Positions 8,212 through 18,296 of a DNA stretch of 56,533 bases are shown piece after piece. Position numbers and translations under genes: made by a program. The notes under the pieces are model-generated. The model worked only from the letters and a program-made list of their open reading frames with translations. It had not been told where the DNA came from and searched no databases. Source of the DNA: Iodidimonas nitroreducens (GTDB lineage: Bacteria > Pseudomonadota > Alphaproteobacteria > Sphingomonadales > Rhodothalassiaceae); NCBI GenBank assembly GCA_000710935.1, contig BAYV01000023.1:1-56533 (forward strand), in the 5' to 3' direction. Each line of letters opens with the position of its first letter. The first letter of the stretch is position 1.

Positions 8212-10010
8212 GCTATGCTGATGAAAGTACACACGATGTGCTTACTTCACAGTTGAAGAATAAAGATCCCCTGCCCCATCTCCAAAGCAAGAAACCTTTT
8301 GCCTTTCGTATTCTTCACAAAATATTTTTGGGATATGTACTTGGCACCATTTCTTTCATATGGCTGTCATACGCTACCTTCAACGGCGTCAATGAACTCG
8401 CCCGCATCACCGAAGATGTGCATCGGCATCCCTTTATCGTGAGCAATGCCACCGCTGCCCTTCGCACCGATATCAGCGAAACCAGGCTGTGCCTGATCGG
8501 CATCACAGAGGCAGAATCGCAGACGATACTGGAAGCCAAAATCCAGTCTCTGCATCAGGCCGAAAGCCGGATGATGGAAAATGTTGCGCTCATTCAGGAG
8601 CGCTATCTTGGACCGCGAGAAGATAGCTTATTGCTCAACAAGATTTTTGACGATCTCCAGAAAAATAATCAGAGCGTTATTGAAGCCGCGATTGCCGGAG
8701 ATGATAAAATCAGCCGCGAAATTCTCGATGGCAGTGCTGAACAATCGATCCTTATGCTGGCTCAAAAAGTCGATGTCATTCACACTTTTGCCCGGAACAT
8801 GTCGCAAAATCTGCTTCAAAAGGCCAAAGAAAAAGAGCGCGATGTTCAAAGGCAGATGCTTTTGGCCATCATCCTGGGCGGCAGCATCATGGCATTTGCA
8901 GGCTTCATCCTCAATAGCTCGATCACACGGCCGCTTTATCGTCTGCGGTCTTATATGGCGACTTTGATCGAGGGCGATACGAAGAATAAAATTCCCGAAC
9001 AGGATCGTCGGGATGAAATCGGGGACATGGCCCGCGCTTTGGAGGTTTGCCGTAACGCCCTGGAAAATCGCGAACAGGTGGAAAAGGCGCGACATGATGC
9101 AGAGGAACGGGCCCATCTCGCTGAAAAAAATCGCCTCAAAGACCAGCAGGAGGCCAATTTTGCAGCGATGGCTTTGCTCGAAAAACGTGTAGAAGACCAC
9201 ACGCGGGATCTGGCCGAGAGCAATAAAGCCTTGATTGCGGAAATCGAACAACGCAAGGAAGTTGAACTGGCCTTGAAAAAAGCTCTGCGCGATGTTGAGC
9301 TTGCAAGCGCTGCCAAATCAAATTTCCTTGCCCATATGAGCCATGAGCTCCGCACGCCCTTGAATGCCATCCTGGGCTTTACAGAATTATTGAAAACGAA
9401 AAGCAAGTCTGAAAATAACACTGATATCATCAACGAATATACCGATCATATCGGCACGGCAGGCCATGATTTGCTTGAAATGGTGGATACCATCCTCACA
9501 CTCACAAACGAAGGCGAGAAAAACCCGAAAATAAAAGCAGATGGCGATTGTGTAACGGTTCAGGATCTGGTCGATGCCGCCATGACTGCCCATGCCGAAG
9601 ATGCAAAAGAAAAATCCATCGAGATTGAAACCGATCTGACCGAACCCAATAGCCCGCTTCTGATCGACAAGGAAATGCTGAACAAGGCCTTGTCCAATCT
9701 GTTATCCAATGCCATAAAATTTTCGCCGAAATCCAGCCCTGTGCTGATTTCTGGCGGGCCAGAAAAACAGCATTATGCCATTCGGATCATTGATCGAGGG
9801 ATCGGCATCTCTCCCGATCATTTTCATTCCATCATGGAACCTTTTTCGCAAACCGAAAATCCCCTCATCAGGAGCTATGAGGGCGCGGGTCTGGGCCTGC
9901 CCCATGCCCGGCGGATAATCGAAAATAATGGAGGCTCCATCGCCATTGATAGCAATCTCGGCGAAGGGACGATCGTAACCATAACCTTACCACTGGCGAC
10001 AGATACCTAA
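8208..10010 (+). CDS. Membrane-bound sensor histidine kinase with HAMP domain
   Basis: The 600-residue product has a cytoplasmic N-terminus, TM1 at about 41-57, a helical periplasmic sensor of about 160 residues (four-helix-bundle or CHASE3-like), TM2 at about 217-235 and a HAMP linker rich in basic and acidic residues. A long coiled coil leads to the kinase core. The H box SHELRTPLNAILGF carries the phospho-acceptor His at about residue 379, followed by the N box NLLSNAIKFS, G1 DRGIGIS and G2 GAGLGL, so it should be catalytically competent. There is no receiver domain and no response regulator gene nearby, which makes it an orphan kinase. No binding pocket or ligand can be inferred. The start is the ATG that overlaps a putative leader ORF. 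Confidence 0.88.
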   Translation: MSYADESTHDVLTSQLKNKDPLPHLQSKKPFAFRILHKIFLGYVLGTISFIWLSYATFNGVNELARITEDVHRHPFIVSNATAALRTDISETRLCLIGITEAESQTILEAKIQSLHQAESRMMENVALIQERYLGPREDSLLLNKIFDDLQKNNQSVIEAAIAGDDKISREILDGSAEQSILMLAQKVDVIHTFARNMSQNLLQKAKEKERDVQRQMLLAIILGGSIMAFAGFILNSSITRPLYRLRSYMATLIEGDTKNKIPEQDRRDEIGDMARALEVCRNALENREQVEKARHDAEERAHLAEKNRLKDQQEANFAAMALLEKRVEDHTRDLAESNKALIAEIEQRKEVELALKKALRDVELASAAKSNFLAHMSHELRTPLNAILGFTELLKTKSKSENNTDIINEYTDHIGTAGHDLLEMVDTILTLTNEGEKNPKIKADGDCVTVQDLVDAAMTAHAEDAKEKSIEIETDLTEPNSPLLIDKEMLNKALSNLLSNAIKFSPKSSPVLISGGPEKQHYAIRIIDRGIGISPDHFHSIMEPFSQTENPLIRSYEGAGLGLPHARRIIENNGGSIAIDSNLGEGTIVTITLPLATDT

Positions 10011-10094
10011 AGAAATGGCTGATGGGATGGCTGAAGGACGGCTTGTCTTAGAGTCCTGAAAGTGGAGGTCCTGAGCGCCTGGGCATCCTGCCCC

Positions 10095-11561
10095 TCAGCC
10101 TCTTCCCTGAAGGTCGAAATCCTTCAAACCCAGGGCAGCAAGCGCCAAAGTTGCAGCAAAAAGATCAGCCTCGGCCACGGCATAGCGCAGCCGCGCATCG
10201 ATAGCCCGCACTTCGGCATCGGCCACCCGTTCCTCGCGAATATTCAAAAGAAAAAAATCGCTCTCACCATTCTCAAAACGCGTCCGTTCGGCCTTTTCCA
10301 TCAATCGGGCCTGCGCCAGTTCAGCCTCGGCAAGTTCCACCAGCCGTGACGACGTTGAGATCGCCGTTGCGATCATCCGCAGTTCGACTTCCAACTGATC
10401 CGCCTGCATTTGCCGCTCATGACGCATGCGGGCGATTTCGGCCCTCGCCCGCGCTCTTTGCCCCTCACCCAATCGCGTCTGTAAGGGGATGACCAGCTTC
10501 AATCCCAAAATCACATCCGTGCCCTCACGAGTGATGCTGCCATCGCCGAAATCACGTGAAACCTCGAAATCAACATCAAGGCGGGGCTTCAATATATTTT
10601 GTGCAAGCATGAGTTCATTCATGCCAGTTTCAAGCCGGGCATCAATCAATCGCAATTCGGGACGCTCATCTAAACGCTGAAGCGCTTCGGAAAGAAGGGC
10701 TTCAGCATGGAAAATCTGTGGTTCGGGCAGAGCAGCGCCCAAACGCTCGGCTCCAACGCGTACCGGTTGACGCGCATCGTCACGCAGATAAAGAGAGAGC
10801 ATCGTGCTTGCATCCCGAAAGCGCTGGTCTGCTTCGGCCATCAGAATTTCCCGGCGAATGAGAATCTGACGATTTTCAACCCTCAGAATTTCAGGGGCAT
10901 CCCCTTGCGCCACCCTTCTGGACAAAGCCTGATCCCGATCTTTGGCCAAGGCCAGCAAGGTCCGATAAATATCCATCTGCCGCCCCGCGGCCTGCCAGGA
11001 ATAGAATGCGCGCATGGCTGCTTCCTGCACCGCAAGCCGGGTTGCCAGCAGATCAAGATCTGCGGCACGAATATCGATGGCGCTATTCATGCGCTTCACC
11101 CGTCGGGCATCGATTTCCCTGTCACGCAAAAGCGAAAGCGAGACCCCCGCCTTCAATTCACCAAAGCTGTTGGTGAACATGATGTCTTCATAAATCGGAA
11201 ATTCACCCTCCGAAATTCGGTAGCCTCCATAAACTTTACCGCCAAAATTTTCCAATGGCTTGGTCACCGAAGATTCAAAAGTTTTGCCATCCCAAAATCC
11301 CGAAAGACGCTGGCGTGTGCTTTGGGTGGCTTGGGCATCAAAGGCCCCCTGGGCTGCCAGTAAATCCCCGCGCCTTGCGTCCCGCGCGGCCATGGCCGCA
11401 GCCACTTGCGGAAAATGCTCGCGCGCGCTTTCCAAAACCTCCTTCAAAGTCAGCTCACTCGCCCGGGCAGACCCTGCATAAATTATGAGCAAGAGGCTGA
11501 AGCTAAGGGCTATAGCCCCTAAGACCAGCCTTTGGAAAAAGGCACACACCATCCTCATCAT
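10095..11561 (-). CDS. TolC-family outer-membrane efflux channel
   Basis: The 488-residue product is a TolC/OprM-type channel protein that forms the outer-membrane exit duct of a tripartite exporter. It has a Sec signal peptide (hydrophobic LVLGAIALSFSLLLIIYAG, cleavage near ARASE), then two OEP halves made of long amphipathic, Arg/Glu/Ala-rich helices. It is the last gene of a three-gene unit. Its start ATG overlaps the stop of the HlyD-type gene as ATGA, so it should be co-translated with the adaptor and the ABC protein. Confidence 0.88.
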   Translation of the reverse strand: MMRMVCAFFQRLVLGAIALSFSLLLIIYAGSARASELTLKEVLESAREHFPQVAAAMAARDARRGDLLAAQGAFDAQATQSTRQRLSGFWDGKTFESSVTKPLENFGGKVYGGYRISEGEFPIYEDIMFTNSFGELKAGVSLSLLRDREIDARRVKRMNSAIDIRAADLDLLATRLAVQEAAMRAFYSWQAAGRQMDIYRTLLALAKDRDQALSRRVAQGDAPEILRVENRQILIRREILMAEADQRFRDASTMLSLYLRDDARQPVRVGAERLGAALPEPQIFHAEALLSEALQRLDERPELRLIDARLETGMNELMLAQNILKPRLDVDFEVSRDFGDGSITREGTDVILGLKLVIPLQTRLGEGQRARARAEIARMRHERQMQADQLEVELRMIATAISTSSRLVELAEAELAQARLMEKAERTRFENGESDFFLLNIREERVADAEVRAIDARLRYAVAEADLFAATLALAALGLKDFDLQGRG

Positions 11562-12595
11562 GGGGCTTCACCTATCAATCCGGTGGGCATTTGCGGCGGA
11601 AAATTATTCAACCGGCGCCAGATTTCATAACCAACCGAGACTTCATTGAGCAAAACTGTGCCCCGGGCTCCGGCACCCAGTCGGATGAAATGTTCGTCCG
11701 GCCAAGGATAGTCGTTTTTATCCTCAATGATCAGCACGCGAAACAGGCCATTGCGCGATGCCACCGGATCAATGAATTGCACGATCCCGCCAAAGGTCCC
11801 GACCGCAACCGAAGGCCAGCCGCTGAATTGCATAGTCGGCCATCCTTCAAACATCAGGCGGGCTTTATGGCCGGGGCGAACAAGGGGCGCATCCCGCCCA
11901 TCCACAAAAAGCTCCACCACGCGCTCGACATTCAAAGGGAGAAAGGTGGCAAGCGCCTGCCCTTCTTTTACCATTGTCGCATTATCTCCGGCATTGAGGG
12001 TAAGCACGACACCATCGCGCGGCGCCACGACCGTTTGGCTTTGCAGGCGTGATTGGGTGACTTCAATGCGATTGAGCGCCGCCGCAGCGGATGCTTCGCG
12101 GGCCTTCATTTCCTCATATTTGATCCGCGCCGTTTCAAGATCGAGCCGCGAACTCAACCCTTCGGCTTCCAGCCGCTGTTTTCTCTCATAATCGATGCGG
12201 GCTGTTTCCCGTGCTCGCCGGGCTGCTTCCAATTGACGTTCGGTTGCGGCGCGTTCGCTTTCGATCCGTTCGATGAGCCGAGGATCATTATCGATCAAAC
12301 GAACGATGGGATCACCGGCTTTGACCTCCTGACCTTCGCGCACGAACCATGTCTCAACACGGCCTGAGACCATCGCTGTCACCGTTTGCAGGCGATCGCG
12401 CGGATCAAGGGTCGTCACCACACCGTTCCCGGCGGCGGTTTGCACCCATGGGGTGAACCACATGAATAAACCGGCCAGCACAAGAAAGCTCATGATCAGC
12501 CAGATAAGCAACCTTATGGGCCGAGGAAGGTGAAGGGATTTGAGGGATTTGAAAATATCCCAATCGGATTGAGGAAAGCGATCAGAGTGCATCAT
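11558..12595 (-). CDS. HlyD-type periplasmic adaptor (membrane fusion protein)
   Basis: The 345-residue product has one N-terminal membrane anchor (about residues 28-48, LLIWLIMSFLVLAGLFMWF), then a lipoyl/barrel-sandwich segment (SGRVETWFVREGQEVKAGD). A coiled-coil hairpin (ERAATERQLEAARRARETAR and onward) is followed by the return lipoyl strand (VVAPRDGVVLTLNAGDNATM) and a beta-barrel domain. It should link the inner-membrane ABC protein to the TolC-type channel. ATGA overlaps on both sides (12592-12595 and 11558-11561) tie the three genes together. Confidence 0.88.
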   Translation of the reverse strand: MMHSDRFPQSDWDIFKSLKSLHLPRPIRLLIWLIMSFLVLAGLFMWFTPWVQTAAGNGVVTTLDPRDRLQTVTAMVSGRVETWFVREGQEVKAGDPIVRLIDNDPRLIERIESERAATERQLEAARRARETARIDYERKQRLEAEGLSSRLDLETARIKYEEMKAREASAAAALNRIEVTQSRLQSQTVVAPRDGVVLTLNAGDNATMVKEGQALATFLPLNVERVVELFVDGRDAPLVRPGHKARLMFEGWPTMQFSGWPSVAVGTFGGIVQFIDPVASRNGLFRVLIIEDKNDYPWPDEHFIRLGAGARGTVLLNEVSVGYEIWRRLNNFPPQMPTGLIGEAP

Positions 12596-14271
12596 TGCGG
12601 CTGCTCCTTTTGGACATCGGCGGATAGCGCCTCATCGCTCTTTAAAAATGGCGAAAAGCCAGACGGTTGGTGATGATTACTGAACAAGATCACGGTGGTT
12701 TGGGAAAGGCTGGCAAAATGGGTGTGAAGCGCACTCATCCGGTCCGGCGACAGCATGTCGTAGATTTCACCGATCACCAGGATTTTTGGCTGTGCCAGCA
12801 AGGCGGCGGCCAATTTGAGTTGCAAAGCTTCGGCTGCGGATAGCGGCCAGCCATTGGATAAAAGCTCGGTATCCAATTGTTCATCCAATGAAGCAATAAC
12901 ATGAGACAACCCAACGATTTGAAGGGCCGCCTCAATCTCTTCATAGCGCGCAGAAGGCCTTGCCAGTTGCAGATATTCAGCAATGGTGCAGGCAATGATT
13001 GCCGGGCGATCCAGAACAACGATCTGTTGCCGCAGGGCCATGATTTCGAATTGCCGGATATCCTCTCCGGCGAGCAGGATATGGCCGCGTTCGGGGTCTA
13101 TATGGCGTTTCAGAAGATTGGTGAAAAGGCGCTGAAAGCGGCTATCAGCCTTATGGGCAACGACCTTGGTGCCTGCCGCTATCTTGAAGTTGAAAGCCGT
13201 GTTCTCGCCCCCGAAATTCACTTTAACAGCGGCAAATTCCAGATCCGGAACACGGTCTTCGATGGTTCTTGTGCCCTCATTGGGCTCCAGAGGGGCGCTG
13301 AAAACCTGCGATAATTCCTCGATTGAAGCGGCCAGCAGATAAAACTTATCAAGATAAACACTGAATTGAGAAAAGCCGAAAAACGCCGCCGATAAAATAA
13401 GCTCAGCCGCAACAAGCTGCCCCAAAGTAAGCTGATTTTCGATCACCAGCCAGCCGCCAATCCCTAAAAGCGCCGCGCTCGCCAAAGCATAAAGCGCCAG
13501 CAGGCTGATAGTTTGGGCAAAACTCGCCGAATATTGCTGTTCCTGGGCACGCAGATACTCTGCCCCCAGTCTTTCGGTACGCAAAAGGGCGTGATCCACA
13601 TGGCTGCGGCGTTTGTAAAATCCATTAGTTGCGGCCAGAGAGCCTAGCCAATGGGCCATGCGATATTTGGCATGGCTCACCTGAACCTGCCCCAGTGTTC
13701 CCCTTTTGCCCCAGATCATCCAGATGAGCCAAATGATAAAGCTGTAACCAAGGATCAGGCCAAAGAACAGCGGATGGTAAAATGAGACCACCACAAAGCC
13801 GATCCCAGCCTGAAAGACGATGGAAAAGCCACCGATCAGGATTTCCGGCACTGTTTTTTGCAGGACCATGATATCGAAATAGCGATCATAAAGATCGCTG
13901 CGGCGGGCTTCCTCGAACCAATCTGTCCGGGCATGAATGGCCGTCATGGCCATTTCCGCTGACAAACGGGCATGGATACGACGGGAAAAGATTTCCATCA
14001 GATAAGCCCGCGCCGCCCATAGCCCCCCCGAGATGGACAGGAGGCCAAACAGGCTGAGCGATAAAACCACGACAGGCTGAACAAGCGCCGTATTGGCAAC
14101 ACTATCAACAAGCATCTGCACTGAAATCGGAATGGCAAGGGTCAAGAGGCTGATCACTGTGCCAAGAATAATCGCGGCATAATAAAAACGACGCTCAGGG
14201 CCAAGCAGCCAGATCATCCAGCGCCAGATATGTCTGATTTCGGCAGCATCATCCGTCACATGATTGGCCAT
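12592..14271 (-). CDS. ABC exporter-like membrane protein with a degenerate nucleotide-binding domain
   Basis: The 559-residue product has the fused layout of a type I exporter half-transporter: about six membrane helices (roughly residues 30-330) and a C-terminal domain that aligns along its length with ABC ATPases. Every ATP-binding motif is altered. Walker A is replaced by VVAHKADSRF (about 367-377) with no GKS/T. The Q-loop Gln is absent (VVLDRP). The signature reads LSAAE instead of LSGGQ (about 476). Walker B reads ILVIGE with Asp replaced by Gly (about 497). Only the glutamate after Walker B and an H-loop-like histidine (SNHH) remain. The frame is intact and the fold-defining residues between motifs are kept, so this looks like a maintained pseudo-ATPase rather than a decaying gene. 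The start ATG has AAGG at 7 nt. It is the first gene of the operon. Confidence 0.85.
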   Translation of the reverse strand: MANHVTDDAAEIRHIWRWMIWLLGPERRFYYAAIILGTVISLLTLAIPISVQMLVDSVANTALVQPVVVLSLSLFGLLSISGGLWAARAYLMEIFSRRIHARLSAEMAMTAIHARTDWFEEARRSDLYDRYFDIMVLQKTVPEILIGGFSIVFQAGIGFVVVSFYHPLFFGLILGYSFIIWLIWMIWGKRGTLGQVQVSHAKYRMAHWLGSLAATNGFYKRRSHVDHALLRTERLGAEYLRAQEQQYSASFAQTISLLALYALASAALLGIGGWLVIENQLTLGQLVAAELILSAAFFGFSQFSVYLDKFYLLAASIEELSQVFSAPLEPNEGTRTIEDRVPDLEFAAVKVNFGGENTAFNFKIAAGTKVVAHKADSRFQRLFTNLLKRHIDPERGHILLAGEDIRQFEIMALRQQIVVLDRPAIIACTIAEYLQLARPSARYEEIEAALQIVGLSHVIASLDEQLDTELLSNGWPLSAAEALQLKLAAALLAQPKILVIGEIYDMLSPDRMSALHTHFASLSQTTVILFSNHHQPSGFSPFLKSDEALSADVQKEQPQ

Positions 14272-14341
14272 GCCTTCACCTTTCCGTTCATTCAGATCAA
14301 CTAGATGGTGCGTCCTTTTTGATTGTTCAAATCAATATTTT

Positions 14342-14368
14342 CTATGATATAAATAGGAAAATAGCTAT
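14342..14368. promoter_or_regulatory. Putative LysR/OxyR-type operator in the divergent promoter region
   Basis: In the 108 bp between the divergent ABC operon and the LysR gene, CTAT (14342-14345), ATAG (14353-14356) and CTAT (14365-14368) are spaced 7 and 8 nt apart, close to the ATAG-N7-CTAT-N7-ATAG-N7-CTAT pattern of OxyR sites. The far-left half-site is poor (ATCA). Just upstream, TTGAT-N7-ATCAA fits the general LysR T-N11-A rule. Both are AT-rich and could be chance matches. Confidence 0.35.
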
Positions 14369-14379
14369 GGAAATGAGCA

Positions 14380-15291
14380 ATGCTTCGCCCCACCCTTCGC
14401 CAGATTGAATATTTTGTCACCTTGTCGGAATGCCGCGCTTTCAGGGAAGCCGCAACGCGCTTGCACGTCACCCAGCCCACTTTAAGTGGCCAGATCGCCG
14501 ATCTCGAAGGTCGTTTGGGCACCCGATTATTTGAGCGGGGCCGCTTTGGCGTTCGTCTATCGGCCGATGGGGCGGCACTTTTGCCTCGGGCGCGTCAGCT
14601 TCTCATTGATCTTTCAGATTTTTGCAGCGCCGCCAAATCAATGCCAAATATCTTTGCGGGAACGATCCGCATCGGGGTGCCCACCAGCTTAGGGCCCTAT
14701 CTGTTGCCGAGTTTGGTGCCGGAATTGCATCGCCGCTGGCCAAAGATGAAGCTTTATGTGCGCGAAGATGTGCCCGCCGCTCTGGAACAGGAATTGATGG
14801 AAGGGCGCTATGATCTTCTACTCAATTCCCTTGATGGTGCCCCCCATCGATTCGAGATTGAAAGCCTGTTTCACGAGCCTTTGCTGATCGGGCTTGCACG
14901 GGATCATCCCCTGGCCTTGAAGGAGTCGCTTAAGGCCGCCGATCTCAAGGGCAGCGCCATTCTCGCCCTTGGCCCCAGCCATCGCTTTCATGATCAGGTC
15001 GAACGATTATGTCGGCGCTTGAAAGCACATCTTTTGACTGACTATGAAGGGACCAGCCTTGATACCTTGCGCCAGATGGTTGGCATGGGCATGGGCCTGT
15101 CTTTTTTTCCGCATTTTTATGTGCAATCGGAAATGCTCGGGGATCGGGCGATCATCGTTCGCAAGATCACCGATATGCCGATCTCCCGGGAAATCGGCCT
15201 GTTATGGAGGAAAAGCGCCCCCGGCGCCGAAGCCTATCGGATGCTGGGCAGCCTGATCCTCGAGCTTTCGGGCCTCGAACGCGCCCCATGA
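14380..15291 (+). CDS. OxyR-like LysR-family regulator lacking the peroxidatic cysteine
   Basis: The 303-residue product has an N-terminal winged helix-turn-helix (TLRQIEYFVTLSECRAFREAA, HVTQPTLSGQIADLEGRLG) and a periplasmic-binding-like effector domain. The block around residues 200-240 matches OxyR closely: GPSHRFHDQVERLC then TSLDTLRQMVGMGMGLSFFP. The position of OxyR Cys199 is Arg202 here, while the partner Cys208 is kept as Cys211, so the disulfide switch cannot form in the usual way. It is divergent from the ABC/HlyD/TolC operon with 108 bp between, the usual arrangement for a LysR protein and its target. It ends 15 bp from convergent gyrA. Confidence 0.85.
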   Translation: MLRPTLRQIEYFVTLSECRAFREAATRLHVTQPTLSGQIADLEGRLGTRLFERGRFGVRLSADGAALLPRARQLLIDLSDFCSAAKSMPNIFAGTIRIGVPTSLGPYLLPSLVPELHRRWPKMKLYVREDVPAALEQELMEGRYDLLLNSLDGAPHRFEIESLFHEPLLIGLARDHPLALKESLKAADLKGSAILALGPSHRFHDQVERLCRRLKAHLLTDYEGTSLDTLRQMVGMGMGLSFFPHFYVQSEMLGDRAIIVRKITDMPISREIGLLWRKSAPGAEAYRMLGSLILELSGLERAP

Positions 15292-15306
15292 AATCAGGCT
15301 CGAAGA

Positions 15307-18096
15307 TCAGTCCTCATCTGTCTGGCTCTCATCCTTCATCGGATCAGTGCTATCGACATCGATTTCGGTATCCTGAGCTGCCTGTGGCGATTCCAGATCC
15401 TCGTCTCGCTGATCTTCTGCTTCTTCACCGGGTTCGGGCACCTTGGCCACACTCACCACTTTTTCTTCAGGATCAATACGGAACAAAGTCACGCCCTGGG
15501 TATTGCGGCCCGCGATGCGGATATCCTGAATCCCGATCCGAATGATTTTGCCGGCATTGGTCAGCAGCATCAATTGTTCGCTAGTGGTAACCGGACCAGA
15601 GGCGACGACCGCGCCATTGCGATCACTGGTCACGATATTCACGATCCCCTGCCCGCCCCGGCCCGTGGTGCGATATTCATAAGAACTGGTGCGCTTGCCA
15701 TAACCATTTTCGGTGATGGTGAGGATGAATTGTTCGCGTTCGGCCATCCTCTCCTTTTGTTCAGGCGAAAGATCACCCAAAGCCTTTTCATCGTTATTCA
15801 CGGCTTCATTGTTCTTCCATGCGGCCGCCTTCAGATAAGACTCCCGCTCATCAGCCGTGGCATCCTGCCCATTCAAAATGGACATGCCAATCACCTGATC
15901 CCCCGATGCCAGCCGCATGCCGCGCACCCCGGTGGCCGTTCTGCCCTTGAAAACCCGAACATCGCGCACCGGGAACCGAATGCATTTGCCGGAATGGGCC
16001 GCCAGCAGCACATCATCTTCCTCGCGGGCCACACGCACCCCGATCAGACGATCATCGGCCCCTTCTTCAAATCGGATGGCGATTTTGCCATTCGAGGGAA
16101 CATTGGTGAAATCCGACAGCAGATTGCGGCGCACATTCCCGCTGCGGGTGGCGAAAATCACGTTCAATTCGCTCCAGCTTTCCTCATCTTCAGGAAGCGC
16201 CATGAGATTGGTGATGATCTCGCCGTCCGTTAGCGGCAGCAGATTGATCAGGGCCTTGCCCCGGCTTTGCGGCGTGCCAAGGGGCAAGCGCCACACCTTG
16301 AGCTTATAAACCTGCCCATAATTCGAGAAGAACAGCATCGGCTGATGCGTATTGGCAACAAAAACCGTGGTCAGCACATCTTCTTCGCGGGTGGCCATGG
16401 CCGAACGACCCTTGCCGCCACGGCGCTGTTCCCGATAGCTATCAAGCGGCACGCGTTTGATATAGCCGCCATGGGTCACGGTGACGACCATCTCTTCATT
16501 GGCGATCAGATCTTCTTCATCAACACCGCTGGCTTCCAGCATGCTGATTTCGGTACGCCGAGGCGTGGCAAATTCTTCGCGCACGGACACCAATTCTGAA
16601 CGCAAAACCTCATATAAACGCACACGCGAGCGCAGAATTTCAAGAAAGCCGCGGATTTTTTCCGCCAGTTCATCCAGTTCCTTGCCAATTTCATCGCGGC
16701 CTAATGCTGTCAAACGATGGAGGCGCAAATCCAGAATGGCTTTCACCTGCACCTCGGTCAGCCGATAGACCGAGCCTTCTGAGCCGGGCATGGGTGGCTC
16801 GCCGATCAGATCGAGATAGGGCAGAATATCGGCGGCATCCCAATCGCGCTGCAACAGCGTTTCGCGGGCCACGGCGGGGCTGGGCGCGCTGCGGATAATG
16901 GCCACCACTTCATCGATATTGGTCACCGCCACCACCAGACCAACGGCCAGATGCGCCCGATCCCGCGCCTTTCCAAGCTCGAACTTGGTGCGACGGACAA
17001 TCACCTCTTCACGAAAGGCAACAAAGGCTTTGAGCACATCGCGCAAAGAAAGCTGCTCGGGCCGCCCATGATTAAGGGCCAGCATATTGATGCCGAAATA
17101 GGTTTGAACCGGAGTGAAACGATAAAGCTGATTGAGCACGACATCGCCCACCGCATCGCGCTTCAATTCAATAACCACCCGCACGCCATCGCGATCGGAT
17201 TCATCGCGTAGATCGGCAATGCCCTCGATCCGCTTGGTTTTCACGGCCTCGGCGATTTTTTCGATCATCGAGGATTTATTCACCTGAAAGGGCGTTTCGG
17301 TGATGATGATGGCTTCGCGTCCGCGCACTTCCTCGAAATGCGAGAGCGAACGGATGATGATCGATCCCCGGCCCGTTTCGATGGCCGATCTGATCCCGGC
17401 CCGGCCCAGAATGATCCCACCCGTGGGGAAATCAGGCCCCTTTACATAGGCCATCAGTTCGGCATTGGTGCTGGCCTCGCCATCGATCAGGGCCAAAGTG
17501 GCATCGATCACCTCGCCCAGATTATGGGGCGGAATATTGGTGGCCATGCCCACTGCGATGCCGGCGGCCCCATTCACCAGAAGATTGGGAAAGCGGGCCG
17601 GCAAAACCACAGGTTCGGATTCAGAGCCATCATAATTATCGGCAAAATTGACCGTATCCTTGTCGATATCGGTCAAAAGCGCCGTGGCCACCTTCGCCAT
17701 CCGGGCTTCGGTATAGCGCATGGCGGCTGCCGGATCGCCATCCATCGAGCCAAAATTCCCCTGACCATCCACCAAAGGCAGGCGCATGGAAAAATCCTGA
17801 GCCATCCGCACCAAAGCATCATAGATCGCGCTATCGCCATGGGGATGGTATTTCCCCATCACATCCCCCACGATGCGGGCCGATTTGCGATAGGGCTTAT
17901 TCCATTCATAGCCATTTTCATGCATCGAATAGAGAATGCGGCGGTGCACGGGCTTTAACCCATCGCGCACATCGGGAAGCGCCCGGCTCACGATCACGCT
18001 CATGGCATAATCGAGATAAGACGCCTTCATTTCCTCTTCGATGGCAATGCTGGATATGGGACGAGATGGCGAAGACGTGTCAGAGGTATCAGCCAC
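15307..18096 (-). CDS. gyrA: DNA gyrase subunit A
   Basis: GyrA cuts and rejoins DNA in the A2B2 gyrase that introduces negative supercoils. The 929-residue product has the winged-helix/tower core with the catalytic tyrosine in [11 protein letters not shown] (Tyr128). The quinolone-resistance region reads [10 protein letters not shown] with Ser89 and Asp93 at the positions of E. coli Ser83 and Asp87, which is the sensitive-type pattern. The six-bladed C-terminal DNA-wrapping domain begins with the GyrA box (QRRGGKG). The C-terminus is extended by an acidic tail. Translation starts at a GTG (GTG GCT GAT) with AGAAGGG about 10 nt upstream. It is transcribed towards the LysR gene. Confidence 0.97.
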   Translation of the reverse strand: MADTSDTSSPSRPISSIAIEEEMKASYLDYAMSVIVSRALPDVRDGLKPVHRRILYSMHENGYEWNKPYRKSARIVGDVMGKYHPHGDSAIYDALVRMAQDFSMRLPLVDGQGNFGSMDGDPAAAMRYTEARMAKVATALLTDIDKDTVNFADNYDGSESEPVVLPARFPNLLVNGAAGIAVGMATNIPPHNLGEVIDATLALIDGEASTNAELMAYVKGPDFPTGGIILGRAGIRSAIETGRGSIIIRSLSHFEEVRGREAIIITETPFQVNKSSMIEKIAEAVKTKRIEGIADLRDESDRDGVRVVIELKRDAVGDVVLNQLYRFTPVQTYFGINMLALNHGRPEQLSLRDVLKAFVAFREEVIVRRTKFELGKARDRAHLAVGLVVAVTNIDEVVAIIRSAPSPAVARETLLQRDWDAADILPYLDLIGEPPMPGSEGSVYRLTEVQVKAILDLRLHRLTALGRDEIGKELDELAEKIRGFLEILRSRVRLYEVLRSELVSVREEFATPRRTEISMLEASGVDEEDLIANEEMVVTVTHGGYIKRVPLDSYREQRRGGKGRSAMATREEDVLTTVFVANTHQPMLFFSNYGQVYKLKVWRLPLGTPQSRGKALINLLPLTDGEIITNLMALPEDEESWSELNVIFATRSGNVRRNLLSDFTNVPSNGKIAIRFEEGADDRLIGVRVAREEDDVLLAAHSGKCIRFPVRDVRVFKGRTATGVRGMRLASGDQVIGMSILNGQDATADERESYLKAAAWKNNEAVNNDEKALGDLSPEQKERMAEREQFILTITENGYGKRTSSYEYRTTGRGGQGIVNIVTSDRNGAVVASGPVTTSEQLMLLTNAGKIIRIGIQDIRIAGRNTQGVTLFRIDPEEKVVSVAKVPEPGEEAEDQRDEDLESPQAAQDTEIDVDSTDPMKDESQTDED

Positions 18097-18296
18097 AGAC
18101 GATGCACCCTTCTAAAGCGATCAGTTGATTTCGTGCGTGAGACAAGAGCAGCTAAAGGCACGGCTCATAGAGACATCGTTGGATAGCAGGCCATGAAGCC
18201 TCGTGCGTCACGATAAGGGCTATTGTTAGCAATTGCCCTGCGCACGCGCAAGCGCCGGATGAGTGCCGCAGAATTGTTGGAGAGCTTGATCGAAGA

